A DNA stretch of 11,555 bases from Sphingomonadaceae bacterium (GTDB taxonomy: Bacteria > Pseudomonadota > Alphaproteobacteria > Sphingomonadales > Sphingomonadaceae): NCBI GenBank assembly GCA_014380205.1, contig JACMKH010000341.1, forward strand, positions 1 to 11,555, written 5' to 3'. Of this stretch, positions 1-7,816 are shown in pieces. Positions within the stretch are counted from its first letter, which is position 1; every line of letters begins with the position of its first letter. The translations under genes and the position numbers were made by a program. The notes below the pieces were generated by a model. The model saw only the letters and a program-made list of their open reading frames with translations, did no database searches and had not been told where the DNA came from.

Positions 1-446
1 ATAGAGGTGATGTTGATCACCTTCGCCGGTCGTTCGGGGCTCGCGCCGGCCTTGAGCAGCGGGTGGAGTGCCTGAGTCAGGAAGAAGGGGGATTTGAGGT
101 TGAGGTCCATCACCTTGTCCCAGCCCTGCTCGGGAAACTCCTCGAACTTCTCGCCCCACGCCGCGCCCGCGTTATTGACGAGCACGTCGAGCCGCGCCTC
201 GCGCTCGGCGAGCGCCGTGGCGAGCGCGCGCGCGCCCTCGACCGTCGAGACATCCTGCGGGAGCGAGACGCACTTCTCGCCGAGCTCGGCGGCGACCGCG
301 TCGCAAACATCGGCCTTGCGCGAGGAGATATAGACCTTGGCGCCTTGCGCAATGAACCCCTCGGCGATCATCCGCCCGATCCCGCGCGAGCCGCCGGTGA
401 CGAGCGCGGTGCGGTTCTCGAGCGAGAAAAGCGTGATGGTGTCCAT
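1..446 (-). CDS. SDR family oxidoreductase, RhlG-like (3' end cut by window edge)
   Basis: This is the N-terminal 148 residues of a short-chain dehydrogenase/reductase; the gene runs off the left edge with no stop. It has the Rossmann motif TGGSRGIG at residues 17-24, basic residues R43-K44 after the second beta strand (which favour NADPH), the NNAG motif at 91-94, an Asn in the MDLNLKS segment (N116) and the INITS segment ending in the presumed catalytic Ser148. The YxxxK motif would lie outside the window. The opening residues and the AGAAWGEKFEEFPEQGWDKV stretch resemble the RhlG/3-oxoacyl-ACP-reductase-like subgroup, which reduces or oxidises 3-oxo/3-hydroxy acyl or alcohol substrates; the actual substrate is unknown. 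The ATG is preceded by an AGGGGGA ribosome site and lies 15 bases after the stop of the upstream acyl-CoA dehydrogenase, so it is the fourth gene of the leftward operon. Confidence 0.9.
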   Translation of the reverse strand, partial: MDTITLFSLENRTALVTGGSRGIGRMIAEGFIAQGAKVYISSRKADVCDAVAAELGEKCVSLPQDVSTVEGARALATALAEREARLDVLVNNAGAAWGEKFEEFPEQGWDKVMDLNLKSPFFLTQALHPLLKAGASPERPAKVINITS

Positions 447-461
447 GTGGTTTCCCCCTGC

Positions 462-1607
462 CTAGCCTCCCGCCTTGATCGTCTCGCGCGCGATGATCAA
501 CTGCTGGATCTGGCTGGTGCCCTCATAGATGCGGAACAGGCGGACGTCGCGGTAGAGCCGCTCGATGCCGTGATCGGCGACATAGCCCGCGCCGCCGTGG
601 ATCTGGACCGCGCGGTCGGCGACGCGGCCGACCATCTCGCTCGCGAAATATTTGGCGGCGGCGGCGTCGAGCGTGATCGGCTCGCCCGCGTCCTTCTTTC
701 GCGCGGTCTGGAGCGTCAGCGCCTCGGCGGCGAGACATTCGGTCTTCGAATCGGCGATCATCGCCTGGATCAGCTGGAACTCGGCGAGCGGCTGGCCGAA
801 CTGCTTGCGCTCGACCGCATAGGCGACGCTGTCGGCGATCAGCCGCTGGGCGATGCCGACGCAGACGCCGCTGATGTGGAGTCTCCCGCGATCGAGCACG
901 CGCATCGCGATGCGGAAGCCCTCGCCCTCCGCGCCGAGCCGGTTGGCGGCGGGGACGGGCGTCTCGTCGAAGATCACGTCGCAGACGTGCGCGCCCTTCT
1001 GCCCCATCTTCTCCTCGGGCGCGCCGATCGACACGCCGGGCAGATCGCGTGGCACGAGGAACGCCGATACGCCGCGCCCGCCCGCCTCCTCGCCCGTGCG
1101 CGCCATCACGGTGAACAGCGAGGCCTTGTCGGCGTTGGTGATGAAGCGCTTGGTCCCGGTAAGGCGATAGACGTCGCCGTCGCGGACCGCGCGCGTCCGC
1201 ACCGCGCCCGAATCGGAGCCTGCTTCCGGCTCGGTCAGCGCGAAACTCGTGATCACTTCGCCCGAGGCGATGCGCGGCAGCCATTCGGTTTTCTGCTCGT
1301 CGGTTCCCGCCATCACTAGGCCCTGGCTGCCGATGCCGACATTGGTGCCGAAGGTCGAACGGAAGGCGGGCGTGGTGTGGCCGAGCGCGATCGCGACGCG
1401 GACCTCTTCCTCCATCGTCAGGCCGAGCCCGCCATGCTCGGGCGCGATCGACAGGCCGAACAGCCCCATCGCCTTCATCTCCTCGACGATCGCATCGGGA
1501 ATCGCGTCGTCGCGCTCGACCTGGGCCTCGAGCGGACGCAGGCGCTCGGCGACGAAACGGCGGACGGTGTCGAGGAGCGCGTCGAAGGTCTCGGGATCGA
1601 GCGGCAT
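462..1607 (-). CDS. Acyl-CoA dehydrogenase with canonical catalytic glutamate
   Basis: A 381-residue FAD-dependent acyl-CoA dehydrogenase of normal family length, catalysing alpha,beta-desaturation of an acyl-CoA thioester. Visible signatures are the flavin-binding segment ALTEPEAGSD (residues 123-132), FITNAD (155-160), ERKQFG (266-271), the QIHGGAGY segment (335-342) and IYEGTSQIQ (360-368), in which E362 sits at the position of the catalytic base in short/medium-chain and glutaryl/butyryl-type enzymes. Of the four dehydrogenases here it is the only one with every textbook motif. The ATG at 1607-1605 is chosen because it overlaps the TGA of the preceding gene by one base (TGATG), a translational coupling arrangement; a TTG codon directly upstream could add one residue but is less likely. 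Substrate chain is unknown. Confidence 0.95.
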   Translation of the reverse strand: MPLDPETFDALLDTVRRFVAERLRPLEAQVERDDAIPDAIVEEMKAMGLFGLSIAPEHGGLGLTMEEEVRVAIALGHTTPAFRSTFGTNVGIGSQGLVMAGTDEQKTEWLPRIASGEVITSFALTEPEAGSDSGAVRTRAVRDGDVYRLTGTKRFITNADKASLFTVMARTGEEAGGRGVSAFLVPRDLPGVSIGAPEEKMGQKGAHVCDVIFDETPVPAANRLGAEGEGFRIAMRVLDRGRLHISGVCVGIAQRLIADSVAYAVERKQFGQPLAEFQLIQAMIADSKTECLAAEALTLQTARKKDAGEPITLDAAAAKYFASEMVGRVADRAVQIHGGAGYVADHGIERLYRDVRLFRIYEGTSQIQQLIIARETIKAGG

Positions 1608-2743
1608 CAATATCCCTGCATCTCCGCGACCCGGTTCGCGTGAAACGCCGCGTCGCCGAAGAACTCGCCCAGCGCGCGGTCGCGCTTCATGAACAGGCCG
1701 ATGTCGAACTCGTCAGTCATGCCAACGCCGCCGTGCATCTGGACGCCCTCCTGTACCGCGAGGGTCGCGGCCTGGCCGGCCTTGGCCTTGGCGACCGACA
1801 CCATCAGTTCCGCGCCGGTGTCGCCCGCGTCGAGCAGCTGCTGCGCCTTGAGGACCGCGGCGCGAGCGATTTCGAGCTCGGAATAGAGATGCGCGGCGCG
1901 GTGCTGGAGCGCCTGGAACGAACCGATCGCGCGGCCGAACTGCTTGCGCTCCTTGAGATAGGCGACGGTCATGTCCATCGCCCCGCCGCCGACGCCGATC
2001 AGCTCGGCGGAAGCGCCGACGCGGCCCGCGTTGAACAGCTGCGCGAGTGGCGCGCGGCCCTGGTCGACCTCGCCGATCACCGCGTCGGCGTCGACCTCCA
2101 CCCCATCGAAGCGGACATGCGCGGCCATCGCGCTGTCGACGAGGCGCGCCGATTCGAGGCTGAGGTCGGCGGCGTCCTGGTCGACCGCGAACAAGGTCAG
2201 CCCCTCCTCCTCGCCGGGACTTCCGGCGGTGCGCGCGGCGACGATCAGCATGTCGGCCGAGCCGCCCTGGATCACGAACTGCTTTTCGCCGGTGAGGCGG
2301 AAGCCGTTGCCCGAACGCTCGGCCTTGAGCGCAATCCGGTGGGGGCGGTGCTTGGGGCCTTCGTCGATCGCGAGGCCGAGCACCGCGTCGCCCGAAAGCA
2401 CGCCAGGGAACCAGCGTTGGCGGGTGGCCCCGCCCGCGAGCTTGAGCGCCTCGACCGCCGCCACGGCGGTGGTCAGGAACGGCGAAGGAGAGAGGTTGCG
2501 GCCGATCTCCTCGAGGATGATCCCCGCCTCGACATGCCCGAGCCCGAGCCCGCCCTCGTCTTCGGGGATGAGCACGCCGGTGAACCCCATCTCGGCGAAC
2601 TGCTTCCACAGCGCTCGTGAGAAGCCGTCGGGAGAGCCTTCGTCGCGCAGCGCGCGCAGGTGCGCGGGCGGGGCTTCGGCGGCCATGAAGGAGCGCGCGC
2701 TGTCGGCGAGCATCGCTTGGTCGTCGTTTAGATAGAGGGGCAT
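1607..2743 (-). CDS. Acyl-CoA dehydrogenase family protein, degenerate (beta-subunit-like)
   Basis: A 378-residue protein with the acyl-CoA dehydrogenase fold, shown by EDEGGLGLG (residues 61-69), KERKQFGRAIGSFQA (264-278) and QMHGGVGMTDE (335-345). It departs from the canonical enzyme at two important places: the flavin-contacting TEPEAGSD segment is replaced by AIDEGPKH (125-132), and the IYEGTSQIQ segment carrying the usual catalytic Glu is replaced by ALGEFFGDAAFH (357-368). This pattern is known from one subunit of heteromeric alpha2beta2 dehydrogenases such as the mycobacterial ChsE/FadE pairs of sterol side-chain breakdown. Its likely partner is the FadE-like gene immediately upstream (2781-3974). 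It has a strong AGAAGGA ribosome site six bases before the ATG, and its stop overlaps the next start. Heteromer formation is inference. Confidence 0.92.
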   Translation of the reverse strand: MPLYLNDDQAMLADSARSFMAAEAPPAHLRALRDEGSPDGFSRALWKQFAEMGFTGVLIPEDEGGLGLGHVEAGIILEEIGRNLSPSPFLTTAVAAVEALKLAGGATRQRWFPGVLSGDAVLGLAIDEGPKHRPHRIALKAERSGNGFRLTGEKQFVIQGGSADMLIVAARTAGSPGEEEGLTLFAVDQDAADLSLESARLVDSAMAAHVRFDGVEVDADAVIGEVDQGRAPLAQLFNAGRVGASAELIGVGGGAMDMTVAYLKERKQFGRAIGSFQALQHRAAHLYSELEIARAAVLKAQQLLDAGDTGAELMVSVAKAKAGQAATLAVQEGVQMHGGVGMTDEFDIGLFMKRDRALGEFFGDAAFHANRVAEMQGY

Positions 2744-2756
2744 TTCGTATCCTTCT

Positions 2757-2780
2757 CCCTCTCTCCTTCGGGGGAGAGGG
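2757..2780 (-). repeat. Intergenic palindrome (10-bp stem, 4-base loop)
   Basis: The arms are CCCTCTCTCC (2757-2766) and GGGGAGAGGG (2771-2780) around the loop TTCG. On the plus strand the stem has one T-G pair; in the leftward mRNA the same position is a C-A mismatch and the loop reads CGAA. The element exactly fills the space between the TAG of the upstream dehydrogenase (2781-2783) and the ribosome site of the next gene (2750-2756). Similar C/T-rich palindromes with a TTCG-type loop occur as scattered short repeats in many alphaproteobacterial genomes, from memory. It lacks a following T-run on the minus strand, so it is not a typical intrinsic terminator; it may act as an mRNA processing or stability element. 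Confidence 0.6.
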
Positions 2781-3974
2781 CTATTGATCCGGCAATTCCA
2801 GTATCCGCTTCGCGACGATGTTGAGCTGGATCTCGCTCGTCCCGCCTTCGATCGAATTGGCCTTGGTGCGCAGCCACGCGCGCGCCTTCGCGCCGCCGCG
2901 CGAAGCCTCGCTCTCCCATTCGAGCGCGTCCGATCCGCCCGCCGCCATCGCCAGCTCGTGGCGGCGCTTGTTGAGCTCGGTGCCGTAATATTTCATCATC
3001 GAGGGCTGGGCGGGATGCGCCTGGCCGGCCTTGAGCTGATCGACGAAGCGTTCGGACATCGCGCGGAAGGCGAGCGAATCGACCTCGAAGCGCGCGATCT
3101 CGGCGCGCAGCAGCGGATCGTCGAGCCGCCCCGCAGCGTCGCGCCCGACCGTCTCGGCCGCCTTCTCGCCCAGCGGCGCGCCCCCGCCGAGGCCAAAGCC
3201 CGAGATCATCTCGCGCTCGTGGCCGAGCAGATATTTGGCGACGTCCCAGCCGCGATTGACCTCGCCGACGACTTGGTCCTTGGGCACTTTGACGTCGTCG
3301 AAGAAGGTCTCGCAGAACGGTGAATTGCCCGAGATGAGCAGGATCGGCCGCGTCGAGACGCCCTCGCTCGCCATGTCGAACAGCACGAAGCTGATCCCTC
3401 TATGCTTATCGGCGAGGTCGGTGCGGACGAGGCAGAAGATCCAGTCGGCCTTGTCGGCGTAGCTCGTCCACACCTTCTGACCGTTGACCAGCCAGTGGTC
3501 GCCCCCCTCTGGATCGGAAACCGCCTCCGCCTTGGCCTGAAGGCCGGCGAGGTCCGATCCCGCGCCGGGCTCCGAATAGCCCTGGCACCAGCGAATCTCG
3601 CCGCGCGCGATCTGGGGCAGGTAATGCTGCTTCTGCTCCTCGGTCCCGTATTTGAGCAGCGCGGGGCCGAGCATCGAGATGCCGAAGCTCGACAAGGGGT
3701 TGCGACAGCCGAGCGCGGCCATCTCCTCCCTGAGCGCCTTGGTCTCGGCGGGCGAGAGGCCGCCGCCGCCATATTCCTTCGGCCAGTCGGGCACGGTCCA
3801 GCCGCGCTCGCCCATCGTCTCCATCCAGCGTTTCTGGGCGTCATTCTTGAACACGGCATTGCGTCCGCCCCAGCAGGCGTCGCTCTCGTCGCGCATCGGC
3901 TCGCGCATCTCGGGCGGGCAGTTGGCCTCGAGCCAGGCGCGCGCCTCGGCGCGGAAGCCGTCGGGATCGCTCAT
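2781..3974 (-). CDS. Acyl-CoA dehydrogenase, FadE-like (alpha-subunit-like)
   Basis: A 397-residue acyl-CoA dehydrogenase. Motifs are WPKEYGGGG (residues 64-72), the flavin-binding YSEPGAGSD (133-141), WTSYAD (169-174), GHERE (251-255) and SIEGGTSEIQ (374-383). In the last segment the usual catalytic-Glu position is Gly377, with a Glu one residue earlier; in FadE26-type enzymes the base instead lies on another helix, so E253 or E255 are candidates here (inference). The frame stays open 64 codons further upstream, but that extension is Arg-rich and unlike the family. The chosen ATG (MSDPDGF) follows AAAGGA by ten bases and gives the normal N-terminus. It is the first gene of the leftward operon and probably pairs with the degenerate dehydrogenase that follows. 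Confidence 0.93.
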   Translation of the reverse strand: MSDPDGFRAEARAWLEANCPPEMREPMRDESDACWGGRNAVFKNDAQKRWMETMGERGWTVPDWPKEYGGGGLSPAETKALREEMAALGCRNPLSSFGISMLGPALLKYGTEEQKQHYLPQIARGEIRWCQGYSEPGAGSDLAGLQAKAEAVSDPEGGDHWLVNGQKVWTSYADKADWIFCLVRTDLADKHRGISFVLFDMASEGVSTRPILLISGNSPFCETFFDDVKVPKDQVVGEVNRGWDVAKYLLGHEREMISGFGLGGGAPLGEKAAETVGRDAAGRLDDPLLRAEIARFEVDSLAFRAMSERFVDQLKAGQAHPAQPSMMKYYGTELNKRRHELAMAAGGSDALEWESEASRGGAKARAWLRTKANSIEGGTSEIQLNIVAKRILELPDQ

Positions 3975-4234
3975 CGCACCACCATCCTTTTCGAATCGCC
4001 GCCAAACGGGCCTATGCCGGGCGATGCGCGCCCGCAAGCCTTGGGCGGAATAGTCCGAAAAGCCGCGGAGCCGGGGGCATTCCCGCCGTTCCGGAGCTAT
4101 CTTGGCATAATTGCTTTCCTTTTGCGCCCGATGCGTATTAGGAAAGCGGCACGGTCGCATCGACAAGCATCAATAATTCTCGGAAATTCGCAATAGACCG
4201 GACGGTGTTTGACTGGTTGGCGTTGGGGGGGAAG
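3975..4234. promoter_or_regulatory. Divergent intergenic region, presumed promoters of both operons
   Basis: This 260-bp gap separates two divergent operons and is the largest non-coding stretch in the window. Its right half (about 4096-4200) is clearly richer in A/T than the genes around it, as expected for promoters. Possible pieces are TAATAC on the minus strand (4140-4135) with TTGTCG upstream (4166-4161), but the 20-base spacing is too long to trust. A short inverted repeat CGGA-ATAG-TCCG lies at 4046-4057 and a GGGCG/CGCCC palindrome at 4019-4033; either could be an operator, but neither is strong. No regulator gene is present in the window. Confidence 0.4.
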
Positions 4235-5077
4235 ATGAGATTCGAAGGCAAGGTCGCCGTCGTCACCGGCGGCGCGTCGGGGATTGGGCGCGGCACGGCC
4301 GAGGCGTTCCTCGCCGAAGGCGCGCAAGTCGTGGTCGGAGACATCGACGAAACGTCGGGCGAAGCGATGGCGCGCGAAGGCGGCGAGCGCTTCGCCTTCC
4401 GCCGCGCCGACGTGACGCGCGAGGCCGACATCATTGCGCTGCTCGACGAGGCGCGCGAACGCTTCGGTGGGCTCGACATATTGTTCAACAACGCGGGCGC
4501 GGGCGGATCGCGCGCGACCATCGACGAGATCACTGCCGACGAATGGGACGCGGCCCAGGCGCTGCTGCTGCGCAGCTGCGCGCTCGGCATCCGCCACGCC
4601 GTTCCGCTGATGATCGCGCGCGGCGGCGGCGCGATCGTCAACACAGCCTCGGTAGCAGCCTGCCAGGCGGGGGCCGCGCCGATCGCCTATTCGGTCGCCA
4701 AGGCCGGCGTCCGGCACCTGAGCAAGGTCGCGGCGGCGCAGCTCGCGCGGCACGGAATCCGCGTCAATTCCGTGAGCCCCGGCTTCATCCAGACCAACAT
4801 TTTCGCCTCGACGATCGCCGACGAGGACGGCGCGCGCGCGCAGATCAACGCGGTGGTGGGGATGCTCGCGCCTGAAGCCCAGCCGATCGCGCGCGGCGGC
4901 GAGGCGCGCGACGTCGCCGAGGCGGTGCTGTTCCTCGCCTCGGACGCCGCCGCGTTCATCACCGGGACCGATCTGCTCGTCGACGGCGGGCTCACCGTCG
5001 GCCCGCAGAGCAGCTGGGATCCCGAGGTGCCGGGAATATTCGACGCGATTCTGGCGCAGCACGGCGTGACGCGATAA
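4235..5077 (+). CDS. SDR family NAD(P)-dependent oxidoreductase
   Basis: A 280-residue classical short-chain dehydrogenase that interconverts an alcohol and a ketone. It shows TGGASGIG (residues 11-18), acidic residues D36/D38 at the end of the second beta strand (NAD preference), NNAG (85-88), Ser139, Tyr152-SVA-Lys156 and the VNSVSPGF segment after it, ending with the common FITGTDLLVDGG. The Asn of the catalytic tetrad, normally in a VNLxG context, is replaced by Leu111 in ALLLRSCALG. The start ATG is used because it gives the family's usual N-terminus and follows a G-rich ribosome site; a GTG at 4205 would add ten residues without support. It is the first gene of the rightward operon and is followed by the transporter after 11 bases. 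Substrate is unknown; the glucose/hydroxysteroid dehydrogenase-like group is the closest style. Confidence 0.93.
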   Translation: MRFEGKVAVVTGGASGIGRGTAEAFLAEGAQVVVGDIDETSGEAMAREGGERFAFRRADVTREADIIALLDEARERFGGLDILFNNAGAGGSRATIDEITADEWDAAQALLLRSCALGIRHAVPLMIARGGGAIVNTASVAACQAGAAPIAYSVAKAGVRHLSKVAAAQLARHGIRVNSVSPGFIQTNIFASTIADEDGARAQINAVVGMLAPEAQPIARGGEARDVAEAVLFLASDAAAFITGTDLLVDGGLTVGPQSSWDPEVPGIFDAILAQHGVTR

Positions 5078-5088
5078 CGCGGGGCCCG

Positions 5089-6516
5089 ATGGCCACGCCC
5101 GATCGCCCCGTCCCCGCCGGGACCAAATTCGCCTACGGCCTCGGCTCGATCGCCTATGGCATCAAGGACAACGGCTTCTCGACCTTCCTGCTGGTCTATT
5201 ACAACCAGGTAATCGGCATGCCCGCGAGCCAGGTCGGGCTCGCGATCATGGTGGCGCTGTTCCTCGACGCGTTCATCGATCCGCTCGTCGGCCAGCTTTC
5301 GGACCAGACGCGAACGCGCTGGGGGCGGCGGCATCCCTGGCTCTACGCCTCGGCGCTGCCGATCGCGGGCTTCTGGCTGCTGCTCTGGCACCCGCCCGAG
5401 GCCTCGACCGGCATCCAGTTCGCCTATCTCGTCGCGACCGCGATCCTCGTCCGCTCGGCGATCTCCTGCTATGAGGTGCCCTCGGTGGCGATCGCGCCCG
5501 AGCTCAGCCGCGACTATCACGAGCGCACGAGCATCCTCGGCATCCGCTACATCTTCGGCTGGGCGGGCGGGCTCGCGATGCTCACGCTCGCCTATGTCGT
5601 GCTGCTCCGGCCGAGCGCCGAATATCCCGTCGGGCTGCTCAACCGGGACGGCTTCGAGACATATGCGTGGATCGGCGCGGTCGCGATGGTCGTCGCGATC
5701 CTCGTCTCGGCGCTCGGCACGCATCGCCGCATCGCGGCCAACCCGATCCTGCCGCGCGAGCACATGTCGATCGGCCGGATGATGCGCGCGATGTGGGAGA
5801 GCCTGCGCAACCGGGGGTTCGCGGTGCTGATGGCGATCGGCGTCTGCGCATACACGCTCCAGGGCATCGCCTTCTCGCTGACCACCTATCTCTACGGCTA
5901 TATCTGGGGCTTTCCGCAGAGCTATTTCCTCGCCTTCTCGCTCTCGCTGATGGCCGGCGTGCTGATCGCCTATGCGCTCGCGCGGCTGCTCTCGCGGCGT
6001 TACGGCAAGCCCGGCGGCGCAATGCGCGCGGTCGCGGCGCACGCGGCGATCGCTTCGAGCCCCTATCTGCTGCGCGCGGTCGACCTCTTCCCCGCCAATG
6101 ACAGCCCGCTGCTCCTCCCGGTGCTGATGAGCTTCGTGATCGCGGGCAACGCCTGCTCGGTCGCGGGGATGATCATCGGCGCCTCCATGATGGCCGATGT
6201 CGTCGAGGATTCGGAAAGCCGCACGGGGCGGCGCTCGGAGGGGCTGTTCTTCGCGGGCTCGTTCTTCATGCAGAAATGCTCGTCGGGGCTCGGCATCTTC
6301 GCGACCGGCATGATCCTCGCCTTCGCGCAATTCCCGGTCGGCGCGGTGCCCGGCCAGGTCGCCGGGGCGACGCTCGACCGGCTCGCGCTGACCTTCGCCG
6401 GCGCGATCGTGTTGCTCGGCTTTGCCGCGGCATGGCTTTACACGCGCTTCCCGTTCGGCAAGGCGGAGCATGAAGCGCGGCTCGCGGCCTTCGCCGCGGA
6501 CGGGCGCCCCGACTGA
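5089..6516 (+). CDS. MFS transporter, glycoside-pentoside-hexuronide (GPH)-type cation symporter
   Basis: A 475-residue inner-membrane protein with roughly twelve hydrophobic segments separated by short loops. The N-terminal half carries the family signature [16 protein letters not shown] (residues 26-41) followed by [13 protein letters not shown] (60-72) and the positively charged GRRHP loop (79-83), the typical cytoplasmic loop between helices 2 and 3 in GPH transporters of the LacS/MelB style. Characterised GPH members import sugars with H+ or Na+, but in sphingomonads related proteins often sit inside aromatic, steroid or terpenoid degradation loci, so a non-sugar substrate is plausible here (inference from context). 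The gene starts 11 bases after the dehydrogenase stop, with only a weak GGGGC ribosome site, and ends 16 bases before the next start. Confidence 0.92.
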   Translation: MATPDRPVPAGTKFAYGLGSIAYGIKDNGFSTFLLVYYNQVIGMPASQVGLAIMVALFLDAFIDPLVGQLSDQTRTRWGRRHPWLYASALPIAGFWLLLWHPPEASTGIQFAYLVATAILVRSAISCYEVPSVAIAPELSRDYHERTSILGIRYIFGWAGGLAMLTLAYVVLLRPSAEYPVGLLNRDGFETYAWIGAVAMVVAILVSALGTHRRIAANPILPREHMSIGRMMRAMWESLRNRGFAVLMAIGVCAYTLQGIAFSLTTYLYGYIWGFPQSYFLAFSLSLMAGVLIAYALARLLSRRYGKPGGAMRAVAAHAAIASSPYLLRAVDLFPANDSPLLLPVLMSFVIAGNACSVAGMIIGASMMADVVEDSESRTGRRSEGLFFAGSFFMQKCSSGLGIFATGMILAFAQFPVGAVPGQVAGATLDRLALTFAGAIVLLGFAAAWLYTRFPFGKAEHEARLAAFAADGRPD

Positions 6517-6532
6517 CCAAAGGACTTCCCCG

Positions 6533-7816
6533 ATGGATTTCAGCCTCACCGACCGCCAGCGCTATTTCCGCGACCGCGTACGCGAGTTCATCGAGAACGA
6601 GATCAAGCCGCGCGTCGCCGACTATGAAGCCGAGCATGCCGCGGGCGACCGTTGGGCGCACGGGACGGTGATCGACGCGCTCAAGGAAAAGGCCCGGGCG
6701 CGCGGCCTGTGGAATTTCTTCATGCCGCCGCATTCGGGCCAGCGCCACGTCGACGACAGCTTCGAATTCGAGGGCGAGCAGCTCACCAACCTCGAATATG
6801 CGCTGTGCGCCGAGGAGATGGGCAAGGTCCACATCGCCTCCGAGGTGTTCAACTGCTCGGCCCCCGACACGGGCAATATGGAGGTGTTCCACCGCTACGG
6901 CACGCGCGAACAGAAGGAGGCGTGGCTGCGCCCGCTGATGAACGGCGAAATCCGCTCGGCCTTCCTGATGACCGAGCCCGCCGTCGCCTCCTCCGACGCC
7001 ACCAATATCGAGACGCAAATCGCGAGCGTCGGCGATGACTATGTGATCTCGGGGCGCAAATGGTGGTCCTCCGGGACGGGCGACCCGCGCTGCAAGATCG
7101 CGATCGTGATGGGCAAGACCGACACGGGCGCGGCGGCGCACGCACAGCAGTCTATGGTGCTCGTCCCGCTCGACGCCGAGGGCGTGACGATCGAGCGCAT
7201 GCTCTCGGTCTATGGCTACGACCACGCGCCGCACGGCCACGGCGAGGTGCTGCTCGAAAACGTCCGCGTTCCCAAGACCAACCTGCTGCTCGGCGAGGGG
7301 CGCGGCTTCGAGATCGCGCAAGGCCGGCTCGGGCCGGGGCGCATCCACCATTGCATGCGCACGATCGGCGTCGCCGAGGTCGCGATCGAACTGATGGTCC
7401 AGCGGCTCCAGTCGCGCACCGCCTTCGGCAAGAAGATTTCGGAGCATTCGATCTGGCACGAGCGCATCGCGCGCGCGCGGATCGACATCGAGATGACCCG
7501 CCTCTTGTGCCTCAAGGCCGCCGACATGATGGACCGCGCGGGCAACAAGACCGCACGCGCCGAGATCGCGATGATCAAGGTCCAGGCCCCCAACATGGCG
7601 CTGCGCATCCTCGACGACGCGGTCCAGGCGCATGGCGGCGCGGGCGTCTCGGACGACACCCCGCTCGCCTCGCTATGGGCGGGCCTCCGCACCTTGCGGC
7701 TCGCCGACGGCCCCGACGAGGTCCACAACCGCACGATCGCGCGGATGGAGCTGGGCAAATACGCGGATTTGAGCGAGGTCGCCCCGTCGAGCGCGGAGCT
7801 GGGGGTGAGCCGGTGA
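6533..7816 (+). CDS. Acyl-CoA dehydrogenase, ACAD10/ACAD11-like
   Basis: A 427-residue acyl-CoA dehydrogenase. The segment [15 protein letters not shown] (residues 144-158) is a hallmark of the ACAD10/ACAD11 subgroup, supported by [10 protein letters not shown] (172-181), [12 protein letters not shown] (265-276), [10 protein letters not shown] (366-375) and [10 protein letters not shown] (390-399). The last replaces IYEGTSQIQ: the aligned residue at the usual catalytic Glu position is Asp392. In animals ACAD10/11 combine a kinase-like domain with this domain and act on 4-hydroxy-acid derivatives; bacterial relatives are often separate proteins, and no kinase gene is seen within this window. 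The ATG is preceded by AAAGGA at nine bases; the frame extends 37 codons upstream into the transporter gene but that extension is unlike the family. The stop overlaps the next start by four bases. Confidence 0.94.
   Translation: MDFSLTDRQRYFRDRVREFIENEIKPRVADYEAEHAAGDRWAHGTVIDALKEKARARGLWNFFMPPHSGQRHVDDSFEFEGEQLTNLEYALCAEEMGKVHIASEVFNCSAPDTGNMEVFHRYGTREQKEAWLRPLMNGEIRSAFLMTEPAVASSDATNIETQIASVGDDYVISGRKWWSSGTGDPRCKIAIVMGKTDTGAAAHAQQSMVLVPLDAEGVTIERMLSVYGYDHAPHGHGEVLLENVRVPKTNLLLGEGRGFEIAQGRLGPGRIHHCMRTIGVAEVAIELMVQRLQSRTAFGKKISEHSIWHERIARARIDIEMTRLLCLKAADMMDRAGNKTARAEIAMIKVQAPNMALRILDDAVQAHGGAGVSDDTPLASLWAGLRTLRLADGPDEVHNRTIARMELGKYADLSEVAPSSAELGVSR

Noticed and set aside
2757..2780. Intrinsic terminator between the two dehydrogenase genes
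   Set aside because: The stem is followed on the leftward transcript by a purine-rich ribosome site rather than a U-run, and the downstream gene has no promoter space of its own.
3975..4166. A 64-residue N-terminal extension of the FadE-like dehydrogenase
   Set aside because: The extension is Arg-rich, unlike the family N-terminus, and a good ribosome site precedes the internal ATG at 3974.
4687..6549. A 620-codon open frame on the minus strand opposite the short-chain dehydrogenase and transporter genes
   Set aside because: Its composition is Arg/Asp/Glu/His-rich without recognisable motifs, and the opposite strand encodes two clear protein families. It is a by-product of high-GC codon use.
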